From Mangrovimicrobium sp033283325 (GTDB lineage: Bacteria > Pseudomonadota > Gammaproteobacteria > Pseudomonadales > Halieaceae): 64,000 nucleotides of DNA. This document shows, piece by piece, positions 15,510-23,842 of the stretch; positions within the stretch are counted from its first letter, which is position 1; each line of letters starts with the position of its first letter. A program made the translations under genes and the position numbers. Under the pieces are notes generated by a model. That model saw nothing but the letters and a program-made list of their open reading frames with translations, made no database searches and had not been told where the DNA came from. The stretch covers positions 579,792 through 643,791 of the forward strand of contig JAWMQO010000002.1 in NCBI GenBank assembly GCA_033283325.1. Direction: 5' to 3'.

Positions 15510-16079
15510 ATGAGCGCAAGAATGATAGCCAGCGGCGATCCCAGGGTGGCGCGAACCCGCGAGGCCCTGCGCTGTGCAATGTTGGCCCTGCTGGAGCGCA
15601 AACCGCTGCAGCAGATCACCATCGCTGATATCGTGCAGGCGGCGGGCGTCGGCAAGACCACATTCTTCCGGCATTTCACCTCGAAGGAAGCGCTGCTGGA
15701 CGATATCGCCGCCGACCAGATCGACCGGCTGATCGGCCTGACCCTGCCGATCTCTGAGGCACATGACCTCAGCGCCGCCGCGATGGCGCTGTTCTCCTAC
15801 GTGAATGCCCATCGCCCGCTGTGGACTGCCCTGCTCACCGGGGGTGCTGCCGGCGCGGTGCGAGAGGCCTACCTGCGGGAGGCGCGGGCGGTGGCGGCCG
15901 AGAAAGCTCCGCAGGGGGGCTGGCTGCCGGCGGACTGCGGCGTGGTCCTGATTGTTAGCGGAACCATGGAATTGCTGCGCTGGTGGCTGGAGCAGGGCGA
16001 TCCGCTGCCGGTGGCAAAGGTGGCGCAGATCTACGAGCGGATTATTGTGTCGCCGGCGATAGAGGCCAACCTGCCCTGA
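15510..16079 (+). CDS. TetR family transcriptional regulator
   Basis: A 189-residue regulator. The N-terminal helix-turn-helix spans about residues 28-60 (ITIADIVQAAGVGKTTFFRH), the standard TetR pattern with a recognition helix ending in FFRHF. The C-terminal 130 residues are the variable ligand domain. GGAG sits 5 nt before the ATG. It is divergent from the P450-ferredoxin operon with 289 bp between, and two matching palindromes there are the likely binding sites. It probably represses the P450 and itself until a substrate-like ligand binds (inference). Confidence 0.92.
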   Translation: MSARMIASGDPRVARTREALRCAMLALLERKPLQQITIADIVQAAGVGKTTFFRHFTSKEALLDDIAADQIDRLIGLTLPISEAHDLSAAAMALFSYVNAHRPLWTALLTGGAAGAVREAYLREARAVAAEKAPQGGWLPADCGVVLIVSGTMELLRWWLEQGDPLPVAKVAQIYERIIVSPAIEANLP

Positions 16080-16092
16080 CACGCGTGCCTGT

Positions 16093-16977
16093 TCAGGCTT
16101 CCACGCGTTCTACATCCACCGCCACCTTCAGCTGCTGGCTGGTGCCACCGCCAAATACCGAGCCTTTCAGCGGTGTTACATCTGAATAATCCCTGCCCCA
16201 GGCTGTGGTGATGTGCTGCTCCGCCGCCATCCGGTCGTTGGTCGGGTCGAAGTCCGCCCAGCCCTCGATCGGGGAGTAGACCGCAAACCAGGCGTGGCTG
16301 GCGTCGGCGCCTTCCAGTCGCGGGCTGCCCGGCGGCGGCAGGGTTTCCAGGTAGCCGCTGACATAGCGCGCGGGATAACCCAGTGAGCGCAGGCAGCCGA
16401 TGGCAAGGTGGGCGAAGTCCTGGCAGACGCCGCGGCGATTGGCGAGCACTTCCTCCGGCGGAGTAGTGACCTGCGTTGCCCGGGGGTCGAACTCGAATTC
16501 CGCGTAGATCTTGCTGGTGAAGCTGCGCACGCAGGACAGGAAGGGCAACTCGTCCCGGAAGGTGCCGCGGGCGTAGTCGGCGAGAGCCTGGCTACGCCTT
16601 ATGCGCGGCGAATCGAGCAGGAATTCCCGGGCGAGCACATTCTCCGGCGGCTCCAGGTTCTGCAGGAGTGAGCGTACCTCGGCACAACTGGCGCCGAAGT
16701 CGAGTGGCATGCTCTGGCGCGGGTCGAGGATTTCCACCTCGCTCTCCGCCACCACCTCGAGGTAGCGGTGAGGAAACTGGACCGAGAAATAGTAGCTGTT
16801 GTTGCCGAAGTAGTCGCTGCGCCGGGAGCTGAAGGCGGGCAGCGGATCGACAGTAATGCTGGAGCGGCTGCATTTCTGGTAGCGGGTGTCCCGGGGCAGC
16901 AGGTGAGTGAGGCTGAAACACTGGCTGACGACAGCCGGGTAGTCATAGCGGGTGCGATGGCGGATACGGTATTTCAA
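16093..16977 (-). CDS. Transglutaminase-like cysteine protease (COG1305)
   Basis: A 294-residue protein: an N-terminal beta domain (about 1-80, the transglutaminase N-terminal/bacterial domain) followed by the transglutaminase-like core with triad C185 (RRGVCQDFAHL), H228 (ASHAWFA) and D244 (ADFDPTND). It is the last gene of the Anbu-associated operon and overlaps the end of the fused ATP-grasp/alpha-E gene by 4 bp. In such operons these enzymes are proposed to cleave or remodel peptides made by the ATP-grasp partners. No signal peptide is seen, so it should be cytoplasmic. Confidence 0.93.
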   Translation of the reverse strand: MKYRIRHRTRYDYPAVVSQCFSLTHLLPRDTRYQKCSRSSITVDPLPAFSSRRSDYFGNNSYYFSVQFPHRYLEVVAESEVEILDPRQSMPLDFGASCAEVRSLLQNLEPPENVLAREFLLDSPRIRRSQALADYARGTFRDELPFLSCVRSFTSKIYAEFEFDPRATQVTTPPEEVLANRRGVCQDFAHLAIGCLRSLGYPARYVSGYLETLPPPGSPRLEGADASHAWFAVYSPIEGWADFDPTNDRMAAEQHITTAWGRDYSDVTPLKGSVFGGGTSQQLKVAVDVERVEA

Positions 16978-19514
16978 GGCTCTGTCCGTCGCTCGGAGAA
17001 GCTCATCGGCTGCAGGCTGATGGCGTGCTCGAAGTAGCGGTCGCTGACTGCAGTGGCGACATCGCTGATCAGGCGCTGCAGGCGCGCCAGCAACTGGTCG
17101 AGATCGCCGCGCAGGAAGGCGTCGGGGCCTTTGTTCACCAGTGTTTGCAGGTCGGCCAGGGTCAGCTGTGAGCTGGCTTCAAGGCAGAGGCGCTGCTCCG
17201 TGGTAAGGCGTTCGCTGCCGGTACTCTCGGGCAGGGAGTCCAGGTGGGCTTCCATGCGCTGCAACTGGAACAGCAGCGAGCGCGGGTTCGCGGTCTCCAG
17301 CAGCAGCAGGTCCAGCGCGTTGTCGATATTGACGTTGCTCTGGTAGCGGCGGCGATAGGTCATCAGGGCCTCCGCGCTGATCAGGACAGTCTCCAGTACC
17401 AGTGGTTCGGTGTTGATGTCCACCTTCGGAACCAGCAGTGAGCGCATCAGCGAGAGGGTCAGCAGGGCGCGTTCGATGCGCCGCCCCATGTCGAGGAAGT
17501 GCCAGCCCTGGCCGCGCACCATGGATTCCTGTGACAGCCCCGCCAGCGCCAGCAGCAGGGAGACCAGCCGGTCCAGTGCCTCCTCTGGCGCGGTGCTGAA
17601 GTCGTGTTGTAACTGGCCGGGCAGGGAGGCCATTTCGTCGCGCAGGTCGTTGAGGATGCGCTGGGTGTCCGCGGACATGTAGTCCTTGACCTGGTCCACT
17701 GCCTGCAACAAGGCCTGCAGCGAGAAGGCGACACTACCCGCCCGGTTCTCGTCGAGGATCACCGAGCGCAGTTCGTCGAGGGGCGCGGCGAAATTGGCGT
17801 TCCTGTCGAGGAAGCCGGGGAAGGTGCAGGTCAGCTGGGTCACGGCGCGCAGCAGCACCGGGTGGCTGGCGGGATCCACCGGGCAGTCGCCCTTGATGCA
17901 GGTCATCACGGTGCGGATCAGCCGCAGCGAAGCCTCCGCGCGCTCCGTGTAGCGGCCCACCCAGAACAGGTTGTCCACCACCCGGCTGGGCAGTTCCGTG
18001 CTGGTCCAGCCGAGGCCGGCGGTGCGTGACTCGGCGGCAACCTCCGCCTCGGGACGTTTTTCCGGCTCGGAGGCGAGAATCCAGGTGTCCTTGCTCAGGG
18101 AGCCCAGGCGGTTGGATATTTCGAAGGCCCCTTCGGGGGTGCCGACCCGGGTCAGGCCACCGGGCATCACGATGTAGGAAGAGTCGCCGGCGACGGCGAA
18201 GCTGCGCAGAACCGTCGGTTGCGCAGGGGCGTCTCCATTCCTCCACACCGGGGAAACCGAGGGGTCGAGGTACTCCTGGGCGATGTAGGCGCCGGGGTTG
18301 GCGCGGACCTCGCTGAGCAGCGTCTGGCGATCCGCCTGGCTGAGCTGGCCGGCATGGGTGATTCGCGAGCCGGCACCGCGGGTCGTGGTCTTGATCACCA
18401 GCTTGTCGAGATTCTGCGTCACGTAGTCGAGATCCTTCGGATCGCCGCACCACCAGGTGCTGGCGCTGGGAAGGCTCAGTTCGCGGCCGAGGAAATGTCG
18501 GGCCACCGCGGGCAGGTAGCGGGCCATGCCGCGGCTCTCCAGGATGCCCGAACCCAGCGGGTTGGCGACAGCGACGTTGCCCATGCGCACTGCTTCCAAC
18601 AGTCCCGGCACGCCGAGATGTGAATCGCTGATCAGCTCCACCGGGTCGCACCAGGTGTCGTCGACCCGGCGCAGGATCACGTCGATGCGGGAGAGCCCGT
18701 CCAGGGTCTTGAGCCAGACATAGCCGTCGCGCACGGTCAGGTCGCGGCCCTGCACCAGGGGAAAGCCGAGGTGGTTGGCGAGGAAAACGTGCTCGAAATA
18801 GGTCTCGTTGTAGGCGCCGGGGGTGAGCACGGCGACCCGCGCCACGTCCCCGTTGGGATTCAGCTCGTTGAGCTTGTGGCGCACTTTGTTGAAGTACTGC
18901 GACAGGCGGTGGACGTGGCTGTCGCGGAACAGGCTGGGAAATACCCTGCTCATGGCCTGGCGGTTGATCAGCGTGTAGCCGGTGCCGCTGGGGGTCTGGG
19001 TGCGGTCCGACATCACCTTGAGCTCACCGTCGGGGGTGCGCACCAGGTCCGTGGCGTAGAGGATCAGCTGCTGCTCGCCGGGAAGCTTCAGGCCCTGGCA
19101 CTGGCGCAGGAAGGCCTCGTCGCCGTAGATCAGCTCCGGCGGTATGACACCGTGGCGGAGGAGGGTACGGGGGCCGTAGATGTCCTGCAGTACCAGGTCG
19201 AGCAGTTCGGCGCGCTCGCGCACGCCCGCTTCGATCCGGCTCCACTCGCCGCTCTCGAGAACCAGCGGAATCGGGTCCAGGCCCCAGGGTCGGGCCACCA
19301 GCCCGGGTTTGTAATCGTTATAGGTGGCGCCGTTGTCGCGCAGGATACGATCCAGCGCCTGGCGGCGCAGGCCGAATTCCTCTTCGCCCAGCTTGTCGAG
19401 GGTATCCAGCAGGTACTGCCAGTGCGGACGTACCTCACCCCTGGAGCCGTAAGCCTCCTGGTAGGCCGCCTGGGCGGCGGCCGTGGATGAGATGGTCTGG
19501 TCCTGGGAGCCCAT
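16974..19514 (-). CDS. Fused circularly permuted ATP-grasp / alpha-E protein
   Basis: An 846-residue two-domain protein. Residues about 15-500 are a circularly permuted ATP-grasp ligase domain (GLDPIPLVL, DLVRTPDGELKVMSDRTQTPSGTGY in pieces, VLTPGAYNETYFEH, KTTTRGAGSR, SKDTWIL). Residues about 518-840 are an alpha-E helical domain beginning DNLFWVGRYTERAEASLR. The neighbouring genes at 22904-25287 encode the same two domains separately, so this is a paralogous fused set within one operon. ATP-grasp domains of this kind are predicted to form peptide-like bonds; the substrate is unknown. Stop and start overlap the transglutaminase gene by 4 bp. Confidence 0.93.
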   Translation of the reverse strand: MGSQDQTISSTAAAQAAYQEAYGSRGEVRPHWQYLLDTLDKLGEEEFGLRRQALDRILRDNGATYNDYKPGLVARPWGLDPIPLVLESGEWSRIEAGVRERAELLDLVLQDIYGPRTLLRHGVIPPELIYGDEAFLRQCQGLKLPGEQQLILYATDLVRTPDGELKVMSDRTQTPSGTGYTLINRQAMSRVFPSLFRDSHVHRLSQYFNKVRHKLNELNPNGDVARVAVLTPGAYNETYFEHVFLANHLGFPLVQGRDLTVRDGYVWLKTLDGLSRIDVILRRVDDTWCDPVELISDSHLGVPGLLEAVRMGNVAVANPLGSGILESRGMARYLPAVARHFLGRELSLPSASTWWCGDPKDLDYVTQNLDKLVIKTTTRGAGSRITHAGQLSQADRQTLLSEVRANPGAYIAQEYLDPSVSPVWRNGDAPAQPTVLRSFAVAGDSSYIVMPGGLTRVGTPEGAFEISNRLGSLSKDTWILASEPEKRPEAEVAAESRTAGLGWTSTELPSRVVDNLFWVGRYTERAEASLRLIRTVMTCIKGDCPVDPASHPVLLRAVTQLTCTFPGFLDRNANFAAPLDELRSVILDENRAGSVAFSLQALLQAVDQVKDYMSADTQRILNDLRDEMASLPGQLQHDFSTAPEEALDRLVSLLLALAGLSQESMVRGQGWHFLDMGRRIERALLTLSLMRSLLVPKVDINTEPLVLETVLISAEALMTYRRRYQSNVNIDNALDLLLLETANPRSLLFQLQRMEAHLDSLPESTGSERLTTEQRLCLEASSQLTLADLQTLVNKGPDAFLRGDLDQLLARLQRLISDVATAVSDRYFEHAISLQPMSFSERRTEP

Positions 19515-19567
19515 GAAACTCGCTTGACGTTATATCCGGGCCATCCATTATTGCCCAAATACCCGTA

Positions 19568-22500
19568 TCAGCCCAGTGGCCGCCGCAGGTCGAGGGTGTG
19601 GGGGTATTCCCCGGTAGGCTCCTCGGGCGGCGGCGCCATCGGGCGCGGCGGGTGATGGTTGGGGAAGAACTCGCGGATGCTGTCGAAATCCCCCAGCGGT
19701 GGTATCACGTTCGGCGTGTGGCCGAAGTCCCAGAAACGGTTCACCCGCCGCGACTCCGCCTCGAAGGCGTTCACCGGGAAGGTGTCGTAGCTGCGCCCAC
19801 CCGGGTGGGAGACGTGGTAGGTACAGCCGCCGATGGAGCGCCCGTTCCAGGTATCGATCAGGTCGAAGACCAGCGGCGCGTGGATGCCGATCCGCGGGTG
19901 CAGGGCCGAGGGCGGTTGCCAGGCCCGGTAGCGCACCGCCGCCACGTATTCGCCATGGGTGCCGGTCTCGCGCAGGGGCACCCGGCGGCCGTTGCAGGCC
20001 AGTACATAGCGGCCCGGAGTCAGGCCGCTGAGGCGCACCTGCAGGCGCTCCACCGAGGAATCCACGTAGCGCGAGGTGCCGAAGCTGGAGACTTCCTCGC
20101 CGAGTACGTGCCAGGGTTCGATGGCCCAGCGCAGTTCCAGGTGGATGTCGCCGATGTCCATGTTGCCATAGTGGGGGAAGCGGAATTCCTCGAAGGCCGC
20201 CAGCCACTCCAGCTGGAAGGGCAGGCCGTGTTCCTGCAGGTCGTCGACGACCTCCTTGATGTCGTTCCAGACGTAGTGGGGCATCATGAACTTGTCGTGC
20301 AGCAGGGTGCCCCAGCGGACCAGTTTCTGCCGGTAGGGGGCTTTCCAGAAGCGCGCCACCAGGCAGCGCAGCAGGAGGACCTGGACCAGCGCCATGTGTG
20401 GATGGGGTGGCATCTCGAAGCCGCGGAACTCCAGCAGGCCGAGACGGCCGGTGGCGGAGCCCGGGGCGTAGAGCTTGTCGATACAGAACTCGGAGCGGTG
20501 GGTGTTGCCGGTGATGTCGATCAGCAGGTTGCGGAACAGGCGGTCCACCAGCCAGGGCTGGGGTACTTCACCCTTGGGCATCTGGCTGAAGGCGATTTCC
20601 AGCTCGTAGAGCATCTCGTCGCGGCCCTCGTCCACCCGCGGCGCCTGGCTGGTGGGGCCGAGGAAGAGGCCGGAGAACAGGTAGGACAGTCCCGGGTGGT
20701 GCTGCCAGTAGGAGACCAGGCTCTGCAGCAGGTCGGGCCGGCGCAGCAGCGGGCTGTCCTCCGGCGAGGCCGCACCCAGGGTGACGTGGTTGCCGCCGCC
20801 GGTGCCGGAGTGGCGACCGTCGAGCATGAATTTCTCGGTGCCGAGCCGGGACTGGCGCGCCTCCTCGTAGAGGATCGTGGTGTTATCGACCAGTTCCGCC
20901 CAACTCGACGCCGGATGGATATTGACCTCGATGACACCCGGGTCCGGGGTAACCAGCAGGCGCTGCAGGCGCGGGTCGCGGGGCGGTTCGTAGCCTTCGA
21001 TCATCAGCGGTAGCTTGAGATCGCGGGCCGTGTCCTCCATCGCCTTGATCAGCTCGACATAGTGCTCGAGGTACTGCAGGGGCGGCAGGAAGACGTGTAG
21101 TTTTCCGTCTCGCGGTTCGATGCACAGCACAGTCCGCACCACCTTGGCGGGATCGCTGTCGTCGGCCTCGGGTGCGGTCTGGGATTGTATGGGCTGGCCG
21201 ACCGGGGGCGCCTCGCCCAGCGCCGTGCGCGGATCGAAGGGGTCGCGTTCGGGCTTCATGACATCCCTGGGGTTGTCGGGGAAGAGCAGGTTGTCCAGCG
21301 GCAGTCTCAGCCCCATGGGCGAATCCCCGGGAATCAGGTTGACCCGCTCCGAGCGCAACTTCCAGCGGCCGCTGCGCCAGGGGCCGCCGGGGTCCCGTTC
21401 CAGCGGCAGCAGGTAGCCGGTGGGGGTATTCAGGCCGCGGCTGAGCAGCGCCGCGAGGCGGCGTCGCTCGGCGTCGTCCTTGATGTTCGCCTTGGTCGGG
21501 TCGAGGTTGTCCGGCAGGTTCTGCTCCTTCCACATGTAGTAGAGGGCGTCCTCGTAGGCGGGCAGGATGTAATCGGTGTCGATTCCCAGGGCTGCGGTCA
21601 GCCAGTAGATGAAGGCTTCAGCCTGCGGCAGCTCCTGGCCGTAGTCCCGGTCCACCCGGGCAAGCAGGGCGGGGTCTTTCCACAGGGGTTCGCCGTCGGT
21701 GCGCCAGAAACAACCCAGCGCCCAGCGCGGCGTGGGTTCGCCGGGGTACCACTTGCCCTGGCCGTAGTGCAGCAGGCCGCCGGGGGCGAAGCGGTCGCGC
21801 AGGCGGATCAGCAGGTCCTTGGCGAGTTTCAACTTGTGGCTGCCGAGGGCCTCGATGTTCCACTGGGCCGAGTCCATGTCGTCGATGGAAACAAAGGTCG
21901 GTTCGCCGCCCATGGTCAGGCGCACGTCGCCGGAGCTCAGTTCCGCGTCAACCGCCTCGCCCAGCGCCTGGATCGCAATCCACTCTTCCTCGCTGTAGGG
22001 CTTGGTGACCCGCGGGTCCTCGTGGATGCGCTCCACTTCGTTGACGTAACTGAATTCCACCTCGCACTTGTCGGTGGCGCCGGTGATCGGCGCGGCCGAG
22101 ATCGGGCTGGGGGTGCAGGCCAGCGGGATATGGCTCTCGCCGGCAAACAGGCCCGAGGTCGGGTCCAGCCCGACCCAGCCGGCGCCGGGAAGGAAGACCT
22201 CGCACCAGGCGTGCAGGTCGGTGAAGTCTTCCTCGGGGCCCGAGGGGCCCTCGAGGGATTTCTGGTCGGGGGCCAGCTGCACCAGGTAACCGGAGCAGAA
22301 GCGCGCCGCCAGGCCCAGGTGGCGCAGTACCTGCACCATCAGCCAGCCAGAGTCGCGGCAGGAGCCGCGCTTGATCTCCAGGGTTTCCTCGCAGGTCTGT
22401 ACCCCGGGCTCCATGCGCACGTTGTAGTCGATGTCCTGCTCCAGCCGCTGGTTCAGGGCGACCAGGAAATCGATGATCGGCATTTCGTCGCGCTTCACGC

Positions 22501-22897
22501 CCGACAGCCAGGCCTTCAGCAGAGGCCCGTCCTCGGTCACTTCGAGATAGGGCCCCAGTTCCTTGCGCAGTACGTCGTCATACTCGAAGGGGTAGCTCTC
22601 GGCGTACTCCTCCACGAAAAAGTCGAAGGGGTTGACCACGGTCATGTCGGTGATCAGCTCCACCTCCACCGAGAGGTGATCCTCTTTCTCCGGGAAAACC
22701 AGGCGGGCGAGGAAGTTGCCGAAGGGATCCTGCTGCCAGTTGATGAAGTGATTCTCCGGCTGCACCTTCAGGGAATAGCTGTAGATGCGGTTGCGGCAGT
22801 GGGGTGCCGGACGCAGGCGCAGTACGTGGGGAGAAATACCCACGTGGCGGTCAAAGTGGTAATAGGTGTTGTGCCTGACGGCAACACGAATGGCCAT
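19568..22897 (-). CDS. Large transglutaminase-like protein with DUF2126 domain
   Basis: A 1109-residue protein. The N-terminal third (about 1-290) is a bacterial transglutaminase unit with C180 (KRGSCRDSGW), H229 (DLHAWCE) and D245 (VGLDPTSG). The remainder is the long DUF2126 region (LTMGGEPTFVSIDDMD, RHSGTGGGNHVTLG, LLEFRGFEMPPHPHM), which resembles a glutamine-synthetase/amidoligase-like fold in published family descriptions. It sits between the alpha-E gene (6 bp gap) and the fused ATP-grasp gene (53 bp). It is a standard member of Anbu-linked operons; the reaction has not been established. Confidence 0.93.
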   Translation of the reverse strand: MAIRVAVRHNTYYHFDRHVGISPHVLRLRPAPHCRNRIYSYSLKVQPENHFINWQQDPFGNFLARLVFPEKEDHLSVEVELITDMTVVNPFDFFVEEYAESYPFEYDDVLRKELGPYLEVTEDGPLLKAWLSGVKRDEMPIIDFLVALNQRLEQDIDYNVRMEPGVQTCEETLEIKRGSCRDSGWLMVQVLRHLGLAARFCSGYLVQLAPDQKSLEGPSGPEEDFTDLHAWCEVFLPGAGWVGLDPTSGLFAGESHIPLACTPSPISAAPITGATDKCEVEFSYVNEVERIHEDPRVTKPYSEEEWIAIQALGEAVDAELSSGDVRLTMGGEPTFVSIDDMDSAQWNIEALGSHKLKLAKDLLIRLRDRFAPGGLLHYGQGKWYPGEPTPRWALGCFWRTDGEPLWKDPALLARVDRDYGQELPQAEAFIYWLTAALGIDTDYILPAYEDALYYMWKEQNLPDNLDPTKANIKDDAERRRLAALLSRGLNTPTGYLLPLERDPGGPWRSGRWKLRSERVNLIPGDSPMGLRLPLDNLLFPDNPRDVMKPERDPFDPRTALGEAPPVGQPIQSQTAPEADDSDPAKVVRTVLCIEPRDGKLHVFLPPLQYLEHYVELIKAMEDTARDLKLPLMIEGYEPPRDPRLQRLLVTPDPGVIEVNIHPASSWAELVDNTTILYEEARQSRLGTEKFMLDGRHSGTGGGNHVTLGAASPEDSPLLRRPDLLQSLVSYWQHHPGLSYLFSGLFLGPTSQAPRVDEGRDEMLYELEIAFSQMPKGEVPQPWLVDRLFRNLLIDITGNTHRSEFCIDKLYAPGSATGRLGLLEFRGFEMPPHPHMALVQVLLLRCLVARFWKAPYRQKLVRWGTLLHDKFMMPHYVWNDIKEVVDDLQEHGLPFQLEWLAAFEEFRFPHYGNMDIGDIHLELRWAIEPWHVLGEEVSSFGTSRYVDSSVERLQVRLSGLTPGRYVLACNGRRVPLRETGTHGEYVAAVRYRAWQPPSALHPRIGIHAPLVFDLIDTWNGRSIGGCTYHVSHPGGRSYDTFPVNAFEAESRRVNRFWDFGHTPNVIPPLGDFDSIREFFPNHHPPRPMAPPPEEPTGEYPHTLDLRRPLG

Positions 22898-22903
22898 ATA
22901 CAG

Positions 22904-23842
22904 CTACTCTTGTGGCGGCGGGAACCAGGTCTCGCAGATCGAATCGGAAAGTTCGTTGAGATCGAGTTGCAGGCGATCGATAAAGTGATGCAGCTTTTCA
23001 GGATGCTTTTCATCGGCCTGGAAGCGGGCAAGTTTTCGCCTTGAGCGCTCCAGTATCCGCAGTGAATCGTCGTTGTCCCGCAAGGGAGTGAGTTCCTTGC
23101 GTATGCCGTCAAGGCAAAACTTCACCGAGCGCGGCAGGGAGGCATCGCGGAACACGAAGTCCACTACCGCGTCCGCCTCGATCAGCGGGCCGATAGTACG
23201 GCGGTAGGTGCCCATGGCTGACAGAGAGCGCAGCAGGCTGGCCCAGATCAGCGGGGTCATCGCGGGGTTGGACACCTGGTCGCCGAGCAGGGCGCCGGCG
23301 CCAACGTCGATGACCCGGGTGGTCATGTCGGCGCGCTCCAGCAGGCGGCCTACCTTGATGAAGCGGTAGGCGTGGTCGCGGCAGAGGGTCGACATCATCA
23401 GGCCGTTGATCATCTGGCAGCGGGTGTAGACCTCTTCCAGGAATTCGTGGCGGTTGCGCCGCCCCACGGAACTCTCCGCGGTCTCCCGGGCGTAGTGGTA
23501 GAGCTCGTTGACGTGTTCCCAGGCTTCCTCGGGCAGCACGTCGCGGGTGGTGCGGACGTTCTCCCGCGCCGCCACCACTGCCCGGTGGATACTGCCGGAG
23601 TTGTCGGTGTCGGCGATCAGGAAGCGCAGCACGTTCTGTTCCGAGTAGACCCGGAAGCGATTGCTGAAGACCGGCTCTGCGTCGAGGATATTCACCAGGA
23701 TTTCCCAGCCCGGCTCGGAGCCTTCAGGCAGGTCCATCACCAGGTGGGCGTAGGCCTGGGTAAGGCGCGCGGTATCCTCGGCGCGCTCGAGGTAGCGGGC
23801 CATCCAGAAGAGTCTTTCGGCGACCCTGGAGAGCATGGTCAT
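22904..23842 (-). CDS. Alpha-E domain protein (COG2307)
   Basis: A 312-residue all-helical protein of the alpha-E family, recognisable from MLSRVAERLFWMARYLERAEDTARL at its start, given here as VAERLFWMARYLERAED, and the SSVGRRNRHEFLEEVYTRC middle segment. No enzymatic motif is known for the family, which nearly always accompanies a circularly permuted ATP-grasp. Its start overlaps the preceding ATP-grasp gene by 4 bp and the next gene begins 6 bp later. A structural or substrate-presenting role for the ligase is inferred from that co-occurrence. Confidence 0.93.
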   Translation of the reverse strand: MTMLSRVAERLFWMARYLERAEDTARLTQAYAHLVMDLPEGSEPGWEILVNILDAEPVFSNRFRVYSEQNVLRFLIADTDNSGSIHRAVVAARENVRTTRDVLPEEAWEHVNELYHYARETAESSVGRRNRHEFLEEVYTRCQMINGLMMSTLCRDHAYRFIKVGRLLERADMTTRVIDVGAGALLGDQVSNPAMTPLIWASLLRSLSAMGTYRRTIGPLIEADAVVDFVFRDASLPRSVKFCLDGIRKELTPLRDNDDSLRILERSRRKLARFQADEKHPEKLHHFIDRLQLDLNELSDSICETWFPPPQE

